DNA of 7,329 bases, taken from NCBI GenBank assembly GCA_027310325.1, contig DAIDBB010000427.1, forward strand, positions 1 to 7,329. Reading direction: 5' to 3'. Under the pieces are notes generated by a model. It saw only the letters and a program-made list of their open reading frames with translations, ran no database searches and was not told the DNA's origin. This stretch comes from a bacterium. GTDB lineage: Bacteria; Desulfobacterota; GWC2-55-46. Of the stretch, positions 1-5,072 are shown piece after piece; position 1 is the first letter of the stretch, and each line of letters opens with the position of its first letter. The translations under genes and the position numbers were made by a program.

Positions 1-12
1 GCCCACGCTCCT

Positions 13-924
13 TTAGACGTCTTCCTCCTTAGTCCCGGCCACCCACTTGTCTCCCTTTCCCTTAAATACCCCGTACTCGCTTATTTTAAGGCCCATCCTC
101 TTGGCCCTGTCCCGCAAGGCCACGTTGTGGGCCTTTGAGCCCGTAAAGTACTGAAGCGCCGCCCCGAAGGATTTCTTGTCAAGCGTACGGATATCGACCT
201 GGAGCCCTATTTTGGTGACGACCGTGGATTTGGTCTCCCCTTTGGAAAGGACCTCCTTTACGTCCGGATGCTTGACGAAGTGGTCCATAACGGCCCATGG
301 GTCGGTGCAGGTGGCAAGTATATCCACGTCCCCTATCGTATCTTTCCATCTCCGGAGGCTCCCCGCCGGGATTACGTCTATAGTGCCGCGGACCTCTCTT
401 ATATGCTCAACAAAAGACTCGGCGTATTTAAGGGCTACGGAAAGTTTGAACTTCGACGATACGGCCTTTAGCTCTGAGATGGCCTTCAAGACCTTCTGTT
501 CGGATAATTCCCCGAATCCCGGAAGCTCCCTCAGTTTCTGCCCGGAAGCGGCCTTGCGGAGCTCCTCCACGCTCGCTATGCCGAGTTCCTTATAGAGGAG
601 CGCCGCCTTCTTGGGCCCTACCCCTGAGACCTTAAGGACATCGAGCATGCCCGCCGGCAACTCTTTAAGAAGGTCTTCAAGGTACTGGCATTTACCTCTT
701 GTAAGGAGCTCTATTATCTTAGCTCGTATGCTTTCGCCTATGCCGGGGATCCCTTTTAGGTTGTCCTCACCACCTTCGTCATAAAGCCTCTTGAGGCTCT
801 CGGTAAGACCTTCTATGACAAGTCCGGCGTTCTTGTAAGAGCGTATCCTGAACCTGTCCCCGCCTTTTATCTCGAGGAGGTCGCCGATCTCGTAAAATAC
901 CCGGGCTATCTCTGTATTCTCCAT
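13..924 (-). CDS. polX: DNA polymerase X (PolX), polymerase half only, cut by in-frame TAA
   Basis: Family X DNA polymerase, a base-excision/gap-filling repair enzyme of the cytoplasm. The 303 residues hold the N-terminal 8-kDa-like domain, helix-hairpin-helix segments near 57-76 (GIPGIG), 97-115 (VSGVG) and 132-147 (PGFG), and the palm. The palm shows GSLRR at 188-192, metal ligands D199 and D201 in GDVDIL, and a third aspartate, D244, in VDIR. The fingers/thumb motif YFTGSKAHN is at 259-267. Bacterial PolX is usually about 570 residues with a C-terminal PHP nuclease domain. Here TAA at 13-15 falls where relatives have a conserved Tyr, and the same frame reads R-S-V-G beyond it to the edge, as expected of uninterrupted PolX. 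A nonsense mutation, a sequencing error or a truly short protein are all possible. The ATG is preceded by a weak AGGGA. The family is near certain; intactness is doubtful. Confidence 0.9.
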   Translation of the reverse strand: MENTEIARVFYEIGDLLEIKGGDRFRIRSYKNAGLVIEGLTESLKRLYDEGGEDNLKGIPGIGESIRAKIIELLTRGKCQYLEDLLKELPAGMLDVLKVSGVGPKKAALLYKELGIASVEELRKAASGQKLRELPGFGELSEQKVLKAISELKAVSSKFKLSVALKYAESFVEHIREVRGTIDVIPAGSLRRWKDTIGDVDILATCTDPWAVMDHFVKHPDVKEVLSKGETKSTVVTKIGLQVDIRTLDKKSFGAALQYFTGSKAHNVALRDRAKRMGLKISEYGVFKGKGDKWVAGTKEEDV

Positions 925-941
925 TTTCCCTACCCAGGCCT

Positions 942-969
942 ATTATATAATATTTTTCGTTGACAACAA
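942..969 (-). promoter_or_regulatory. Predicted sigma-70 promoter for polX
   Basis: On the minus strand a perfect -10 box TATAAT lies at 947-942. A weak -35 (TTGTTG, three of six matches) lies at 969-964, with a 16-base spacer. Transcription would start near 935, about 10 bases before the polX ATG, so the leader would be very short. Read by eye only. Confidence 0.45.
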
Positions 970-988
970 TCTCCCTATTACCTACACT
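960..988 (+). promoter_or_regulatory. Predicted sigma-70 promoter for the murI operon
   Basis: A perfect -35 TTGACA at 960-965 is followed, after exactly 17 bases, by TACACT at 983-988, which matches the -10 consensus at four of six positions. The start point would be near 995, leaving about 50 bases of leader before murI. Its -35 overlaps the -35 of the divergent polX promoter, so the two may compete for polymerase. Confidence 0.5.
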
Positions 989-991
989 GGA

Positions 992-1007
992 AAAGTTTAG
1001 TAACTTT
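992..1007. repeat. Short inverted repeat at the predicted murI transcription start
   Basis: AAAGTT at 992-997 and AACTTT at 1002-1007 form a six-base inverted repeat separated by TAGT. It sits on or just after the predicted start point of the murI operon, so it could be an operator half-site pair or a small leader hairpin. It is AT-rich and short, so chance is a serious alternative. Confidence 0.25.
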
Positions 1008-1047
1008 AGACATATAAACTGGTTCCCGAATCTGGTATCTTATCGGC

Positions 1048-1875
1048 ATGAACGACATCTCAAACAAATCCGGCAGAAAAAAATTGATAGGCGTTTTTGA
1101 CTCTGGGATCGGCGGGCTCACGGTCTTAAGGGAAATAACAAGGCTTTTGCCTTCGGAAAATACCGTATATCTCGGAGATACCGCAAGGGTCCCGTACGGA
1201 AGCAAATCAAAACAGACCGTTGAGAGGTACTCTGTAGAGGACGCGAACTTCCTTGTAAGGCACAATATAAAGCTCCTTGTGACCGCCTGCAATACGGCGT
1301 CAGCCTATGCCCTTACGAGGCTTAAAAATGAGTTTGATATACCTGTCATCGGGGTGATAGAGCCCGGCGCAAGGGCCGCTGTGGCGGCGACAATTGCAAA
1401 TAAGATAGGGGTAATAGGCACCGAGGGGACGATCAAAAGCAGCGCTTACTGTGCCGCCATCAAGTCTATCAATCCGGCCGTATCGACCTTTGTAAAGGCT
1501 TGTCCCCTGTTCGTGCCCCTTGTTGAAGAGGGCTGGGCCAACGACGAGGTGACAGCCGTCATAGCGTCCAGGTACCTTGAGGACATAAAAGGGTCCGGCG
1601 TCGACACCCTTGTGCTCGGATGCACTCACTACCCGCTACTCAAGGAAACTATCGGTGCTATAATGGGTAAAAGTGTGGCTCTCGTGGATTCAGCGGCCTC
1701 TACAGCGAACGAAGTAAAACGCATCCTTACTGATAGAGGCCTCCTGAACGACGGCAGTCCAGGGGAAGCGGTGCGCAAGTTCTTTGTTACGGATTCGCCG
1801 GAGCGGTTCTTAACCGTCGGAAGGCGTTTTTTTGGCGATGGACTCGATCAGGCGGAACTTGCGTTTCTGGAATGA
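1048..1875 (+). CDS. murI: Glutamate racemase
   Basis: Interconverts L- and D-glutamate without a cofactor, supplying D-glutamate for the peptidoglycan stem peptide in the cytoplasm. The 275 residues match the usual family length. The catalytic pair of cysteines is present: C81 in ACNTASA and C192 in LGCTHYPLL, with H194 beside the latter. The N-terminal signature VFDSGIGG (17-24) carries the aspartate (D18) and serine that assist proton transfer. ACPLFVPLVEEG (151-162) is a further family motif. The ATG at 1048 has no clear Shine-Dalgarno sequence, but it gives about ten residues before the first conserved strand, and no better start is visible. It is the first gene of a plus-strand operon; the GerMN gene starts 6 bases after its TGA. 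An aspartate/glutamate racemase of another kind is unlikely given the motifs. Confidence 0.97.
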   Translation: MNDISNKSGRKKLIGVFDSGIGGLTVLREITRLLPSENTVYLGDTARVPYGSKSKQTVERYSVEDANFLVRHNIKLLVTACNTASAYALTRLKNEFDIPVIGVIEPGARAAVAATIANKIGVIGTEGTIKSSAYCAAIKSINPAVSTFVKACPLFVPLVEEGWANDEVTAVIASRYLEDIKGSGVDTLVLGCTHYPLLKETIGAIMGKSVALVDSAASTANEVKRILTDRGLLNDGSPGEAVRKFFVTDSPERFLTVGRRFFGDGLDQAELAFLE

Positions 1876-1881
1876 CTATCT

Positions 1882-2463
1882 ATGGCCAAGAAAAAAGGTC
1901 CTGCTCAACCTGAAAGGTATCCTAAAAAAGGCGGACTCCGGCCGGTAATAATCATAGCTTTCATTACGTTAATAGCCGGGATATTTCTCCTTGTCAGGTT
2001 CGGCGACAGGTTATTCAGGACGCAGCAGGTCGCGGAGCAGGCCGCTTCAAAGGAAGTAGATATCTACTTTAGTAGCGCTGACGGCGAGCACCTGAAGGCC
2101 GAACGACGGCGGATAAGTCAGGGCCCGAAGGAATCGGAGATAAAAGAGGTCCTGACGATTCTCGTCAAAGGGCCCAGGAACCCGGACTTCGGCAGGACCG
2201 TGCCCGACGGCACCAGGGTCCTTGACGTAAGCGTAAAAGGACGGACGGCCTTCGCGGATTTCAGCTCGGAGATAATAAAGAACCATCCAGGCGGGTCTTC
2301 CGGAGAGCTTGAGACCATTTACTCGATAGTCGACACCATCACCCTTAATTTCCCCGAAATAATGGACGTTCAGATACTTGTGGAAGGCAAAAAAGAGGAG
2401 ACCCTCGCCGGCCATATAGATATAAGCCTCCCGCTTGCACCGGACAGGAAAATAATATCCTGA
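1882..2463 (+). CDS. Membrane-anchored GerMN-domain protein
   Basis: A 193-residue protein with a basic cytoplasmic N-terminus, one hydrophobic segment at about 21-38, and a single GerMN domain from about 58 to 186. This arrangement predicts a type II membrane anchor with the domain outside the cytoplasmic membrane. Visible GerMN hallmarks are the opening strand VDIYFSS (59-65), the helix ending LVKGP (94-98), the turn TVPDGTRVLDVSV (106-118), ADFS (125-128) and a final strand-rich stretch around VQILVEG (163-169). The domain is named from the Bacillus spore germination protein GerM, and its biochemical role is not settled. The single copy and the murI linkage suggest an envelope role rather than sporulation. 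It starts 6 bases after murI, so translational coupling is likely; the only ribosome-site candidate, GGAA, lies within the murI end. Confidence 0.88.
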   Translation: MAKKKGPAQPERYPKKGGLRPVIIIAFITLIAGIFLLVRFGDRLFRTQQVAEQAASKEVDIYFSSADGEHLKAERRRISQGPKESEIKEVLTILVKGPRNPDFGRTVPDGTRVLDVSVKGRTAFADFSSEIIKNHPGGSSGELETIYSIVDTITLNFPEIMDVQILVEGKKEETLAGHIDISLPLAPDRKIIS

Positions 2464-2482
2464 AGGGAATATCCCACGGTCC

Positions 2483-3913
2483 ATGGTTAATATGAGAAAA
2501 AATAAGTTCAGGCTCGAAAAGGACTCTCTCGGCGAACTCCCCGTCCCAAGGGAAGCCTATTTCGGCATCCAGGCCTTGAGGGCCTCCAGGAACTTCCCTA
2601 TAAGCGGAATACCCCCCAAGCCGATATTCATAGCCGCTACAGCCATGGTCAAGAAAGCGGCCTGCATCGCAAATATCGAACTAGGGCTCATCGATAAAAA
2701 TAGAGGGCCCGCCATCATAAAGGCGGCGGACGAAGTCATCTCCGGCAGGTTCAATGACCAGTTCATAGTCGACGTCTACCAGGCCGGGGCCGGCACGTCC
2801 CACAATATGAACGCGAACGAGGTCATCGCCAACCTGGCCATAGAGATCCTCGGCGGTCGCAGAGGCGATTACAATCTCGTTCATCCGAATGACCACGTAA
2901 ATATGAGCCAGTCCACGAACGACACCATGCCTACCGCTTTAAGGGTCGCGGCCATCTTTTCATCCGGCGTGCTTATGGAGGCACTTATTGGCCTTGAGAC
3001 TGAGCTTAAGCGGAAGGCCAGGGAATTTGACAGGATCATAAAATCCGGCAGGACCCATCTTCAGGACGCGGTCCCCATAAGGCTCGGCCAGGAATTCGGG
3101 TCTTATGCGTCATCCGTTCGAAGCTCGATAGAGAAGATAGAATCGGCTGGCGTTAGACTTAGGCGGATAGGGCTGGGTGGGACTGCGGTCGGCACGGGGT
3201 TGAACACCCACCCCCTTTACAGGAAAAAGGTCTTAAGGGCCCTCTCCGAGGTAACAGGCATAAGGGGCCTGAAGAGAGCGCCTGATGCCTTTGAGGCGCT
3301 TAACGGGGCCTCGGACTACACCGCGATTTCAAGCGCCTTGAATGACGCCGCCATTGAGCTCATCCGCATAGCCAATGACCTGAGGCTCTTAAGCTCGGGC
3401 CCAAGGACGGGCCTCGCTGAAATAACCCTGCCCGCGGTCCAGCCCGGGTCATCGATCATGCCGGGAAAGGTGAACCCGGTAATGGCTGAAATGCTCGATA
3501 TGGTATGTTTTCAGGTCGCGGGGAATAACCTTGCCGTGACCCTCGCCTCGCAGGCCGGCCAGCTCGAGCTTAACGTAATGCTCCCTGTGATAAATTACAA
3601 TATCCTCCAGTCGATCGACATCCTCATCTCATCTGTAAAAGTATTTACGGAAAAGTGCGTGAAGGGCATCAATGCTGACCCATTGAGGTGCCGCGCGTAC
3701 TTTGAGAACTCCGTGGGGCTGGCGACCGTCCTCAATAAGTTTATAGGTTATGAGAAGGCCGCAATGGTAGCGAAAGAATCGGCCTCGACCGGAAAGACCC
3801 TAAAAGAGATAGTCAACGAGAAAGGGGTCATGACGGAGAAGGAGTGGGATAGACTCCTTGACCCGCTGTCCATCACCGAACCGGAGAACCCGGCTGGAAA
3901 AATAAGAAGATGA
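2483..3913 (+). CDS. aspA: Aspartate ammonia-lyase (aspartase/fumarase superfamily)
   Basis: Predicted to deaminate L-aspartate to fumarate and ammonia in the cytoplasm. The 476 residues match the family length. The flexible loop carrying the catalytic serine is GSSIMPGKVNP at 322-332 (S323, with K329 and N331). Other active-site motifs are GAGTS (102-106), which favours aspartase over fumarase (usually GSGTQ), STND (144-147) and GRTHLQD (189-195). The C-terminus also resembles Gram-positive-type aspartases (AGQLELNVM, NSVG). The mixed GSSIMPG loop is shared with fumarases, so class II fumarase activity remains possible. The gene lies 19 bases after the GerMN gene. AAGGGA follows that gene's stop but is 14 bases from this ATG; a second in-frame ATG at 2492 has no better site, so the exact start is uncertain by three codons. 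It is the last gene of the operon. Confidence 0.88.
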   Translation: MVNMRKNKFRLEKDSLGELPVPREAYFGIQALRASRNFPISGIPPKPIFIAATAMVKKAACIANIELGLIDKNRGPAIIKAADEVISGRFNDQFIVDVYQAGAGTSHNMNANEVIANLAIEILGGRRGDYNLVHPNDHVNMSQSTNDTMPTALRVAAIFSSGVLMEALIGLETELKRKAREFDRIIKSGRTHLQDAVPIRLGQEFGSYASSVRSSIEKIESAGVRLRRIGLGGTAVGTGLNTHPLYRKKVLRALSEVTGIRGLKRAPDAFEALNGASDYTAISSALNDAAIELIRIANDLRLLSSGPRTGLAEITLPAVQPGSSIMPGKVNPVMAEMLDMVCFQVAGNNLAVTLASQAGQLELNVMLPVINYNILQSIDILISSVKVFTEKCVKGINADPLRCRAYFENSVGLATVLNKFIGYEKAAMVAKESASTGKTLKEIVNEKGVMTEKEWDRLLDPLSITEPENPAGKIRR

Positions 3914-3947
3914 ATTGAATATCGCGGTGAGGGGCAACCTTTCAATT
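3913..3947. terminator. Possible shared hairpin at convergent gene ends
   Basis: AATTGAA at 3913-3919 can pair with TTCAATT at 3941-3947. An inner AGG/CCT stem (3930-3932 with 3938-3940) stacks on one side only, leaving a large bulge. The structure spans the whole 32-base junction between the lyase stop and the rhodanese stop. It is AT-rich and lacks a clean GC stem with a U-run, so a bidirectional terminator is only a weak suggestion. Confidence 0.25.
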
Positions 3948-4281
3948 ATTTCTTCTCGACCGGCATACCCGCCTTGACCCAGGCGTTAAAACCGCCAAGT
4001 AAGGCGCTAGCAGATTGGAAGCCGTTCTGAAGTAGTATCTGCGCCGCACGGGCGCTCGAGTGTTCTTCGGTTCAGGTACAGTAGGCAACGACGTCTTTTT
4101 TACGGTCCAGCTCATTAAGCCTCCCCTCGAGTTCGTCCAGGGGTATCCTGATGGAACCGGGCAACTTGACGTTGCTGTTTCCGTAATCAACCGGGTTCCT
4201 CACGTCGAGGAGAATAAAGTCACCTTTAAGGTCGATCTTTTTCTTCAGGTCTTCTTTTGATATCCTTGGAATGTTATCCAT
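3946..4281 (-). CDS. Single-domain rhodanese, probable selenoprotein (UGA at codon 70)
   Basis: A rhodanese-fold sulfur (or selenium) carrier/transferase of 111 residues, cytoplasmic, with no signal peptide. The first half has the fold's LLDVR motif (24-28) and ends in VVAYC with active-site C68. The frame then reads T69 and TGA (4074-4072). It continues without another stop through TEEHSSARAA, the helix to NGF, the signature LLGGFNAW and a terminal VEKK-TAA. The loop matches in length the C-T-C-P-N-E-x-T-S-A-R type of rhodanese loop (from memory), with TGA in place of the second Cys. A SECIS-like hairpin follows the TGA. Trp in this gene is TGG, and three other genes here stop at TGA, so I infer selenocysteine giving Cys-x-Sec. 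The alternatives are a Cys-to-stop mutation or a sequencing error. The gene lies 17 bases after the nicotinamidase homologue and has its own strong ribosome site. Confidence 0.8.
4029..4074 (-). promoter_or_regulatory. Putative bacterial SECIS element in the rhodanese mRNA
   Basis: Read on the minus strand, starting at the UGA (4074-4072). GCGCC at 4055-4051 pairs perfectly with GGCGC at 4045-4041, closing a five-base loop CGUGC. Twenty-one bases separate the UGA from the loop, and the second loop base is G, followed by U. An outer GAAG/CUUC pairing (4068-4065 with 4032-4029) can close a longer stem across an internal loop. From memory, bacterial SECIS elements need a small apical loop about 16-37 bases after UGA with a G among its first two bases; this one fits. 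It would recruit the SelB-tRNA(Sec) complex. Confidence 0.6.
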
Positions 4282-4284
4282 CGT

Positions 4285-4293
4285 ATCCTCCCC
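4285..4293 (-). promoter_or_regulatory. Strong ribosome binding site of the rhodanese gene
   Basis: On the minus strand GGGGAGGAT lies directly upstream of the rhodanese ATG, with 5 bases between GGAGG and the start. It is the best Shine-Dalgarno sequence in the window. It fixes the start at 4281 and argues that the gene is actively translated despite the internal TGA. Confidence 0.75.
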
Positions 4294-4298
4294 GCGTT

Positions 4299-4904
4299 TT
4301 AACCGGCCTTTTTGATCAGCGCCTTCATATCTTTTAGCGTTATCACATCGGCGCCCTTTTTGGTCATCTCTTTCATGGCGCGCTCGGAATCGCCTTTTTT
4401 AACGTCTACCCCTTTTATGGCGTCTCCCAGGACAGTTACCTTGAACCCCGCCCTCAGGCCGTCGAGTACGGTCTCTTTTACGCAATAATCCGTGGCAAGA
4501 CCTCCGACATAGACACGGTCGATACCCGAATCCTTAAGAGCCTGTGAAAGAAGCCTTCCCGAAGGGTCCCTTCCCTGAATCCCGGAATATCCTTCATCAT
4601 CAGGAAGATCGCCAGTTGTTATGATTCTGGCATCTTTAGGCAGGTTCAGGTCCTTGTGAAATTCGGCCCCTTTAGTCCCCTGCACGCAGTGAACGGGCCA
4701 CTTGCCGCCATATTTCGCGAAGTGTATGGTCTTTTCAGGATGCCAGTCTCTTGTCGCAAAGACCAAAAATCCGGCGGCCTTGAATAGCTCGATATAGCCG
4801 TTCAGGACCGGAACGATCGTATCTCCATCCTTTACCGGCAACGACCCGTTCGCGCAAAAGTCGTTTTGCATATCGACTACTATAAGGGCTGAATTCTCTC
4901 TCAT
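4299..4904 (-). CDS. pncA: Nicotinamidase-like isochorismatase-family hydrolase, catalytic Lys apparently lost
   Basis: A cytoplasmic hydrolase of 201 residues in the isochorismatase superfamily, closest in motifs to nicotinamidase, which converts nicotinamide to nicotinate for NAD salvage. Catalytic D11 lies in VVDMQNDF. Metal ligands D53, H55, H61 and H72 are all visible in TRDWH, TIHF and WPVHCVQGT. The nucleophile C141 sits in GLATDYCVKETVLDG. The third member of the usual Asp-Lys-Cys triad, expected in a K-G motif nine residues before the conserved Y-S-G, is missing: T96-T97-G98 precedes Y106-S107-G108. Activity or substrate may therefore differ, and pyrazinamidase-like or unknown amide substrates are possible. 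The ATG has GGGATT immediately upstream, a weak ribosome site. It heads a two-gene operon with the rhodanese and has a good predicted promoter. The TAA at its end shows that TAA is a normal stop in this genome. Confidence 0.87.
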   Translation of the reverse strand: MRENSALIVVDMQNDFCANGSLPVKDGDTIVPVLNGYIELFKAAGFLVFATRDWHPEKTIHFAKYGGKWPVHCVQGTKGAEFHKDLNLPKDARIITTGDLPDDEGYSGIQGRDPSGRLLSQALKDSGIDRVYVGGLATDYCVKETVLDGLRAGFKVTVLGDAIKGVDVKKGDSERAMKEMTKKGADVITLKDMKALIKKAG

Positions 4905-4951
4905 AATCCCAATTTTTTAAGGCTTTTTAACGTATTTTAACTCCTAATTAA

Positions 4952-4979
4952 ACCATATCATCTTTTGAAACAGTGTCAA
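4952..4979 (-). promoter_or_regulatory. Predicted promoter for the pncA-rhodanese operon
   Basis: On the minus strand a perfect -35 TTGACA lies at 4979-4974. After 16 bases comes TATGGT at 4957-4952, four of six matches, preceded by TG one base upstream (an extended -10). Transcription would begin near 4945, about 40 bases before the nicotinamidase ATG. Confidence 0.5.
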
Positions 4980-4989
4980 GCTTGCTTGA
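4976..4989. repeat. Inverted repeat overlapping the pncA promoter -35
   Basis: TCAAG at 4976-4980 and CTTGA at 4985-4989 are inverted copies separated by CTTG. An eight-base palindrome CAAGCTTG lies inside at 4977-4984. The left arm overlaps the -35 box of the pncA-rhodanese promoter, so a repressor bound here would block it. No regulator family is recognised, and the repeat is short. Confidence 0.25.
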
Positions 4990-5009
4990 TTATTGGAAAC
5001 CATATGAGG

Positions 5010-5036
5010 TTGAAAAAAGAGTAAAAATAATATAAT
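5010..5036 (+). promoter_or_regulatory. Predicted promoter for the M16 peptidase gene
   Basis: A perfect -10 TATAAT at 5031-5036 is preceded by TTGAAA at 5010-5015 (five of six matches). The spacer is 15 bases, shorter than ideal. The start point near 5043 would leave a 30-base A-rich leader before the gene. The surrounding AT-rich stretch contrasts with the coding sequence on either side. Confidence 0.45.
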
Positions 5037-5072
5037 CTCAATAAATCAAAAAAATTCAGAAAAAAGGGGTTT

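Noticed and set aside
13..924. TAA recoding in polX
   Set aside because: The nicotinamidase and rhodanese genes end normally at TAA, and no recoding signal is seen. Mutation or sequence error is simpler.
2047..2896. Minus-strand open frames under the GerMN gene and the lyase
   Set aside because: They are antisense shadows of well-supported plus-strand genes, with no ribosome sites or family resemblance.
1873..3913. Genome-wide reassignment of UGA (for example to Trp or Gly)
   Set aside because: murI, the GerMN gene and the lyase all end at TGA at the expected family lengths, and Trp is encoded by TGG.
3946..4074. Frameshift as the explanation for the short rhodanese frame
   Set aside because: The frame is the same before and after the TGA, with motif spacing exactly conserved. 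Only the one codon is unusual.
4060..4260. Open frames on both strands across the rhodanese (plus 4060-4260, minus 3942-4190)
   Set aside because: They are shadows. Neither translation resembles a protein family, while the minus-strand frame from 4281 through the TGA to 3946 gives a complete rhodanese.
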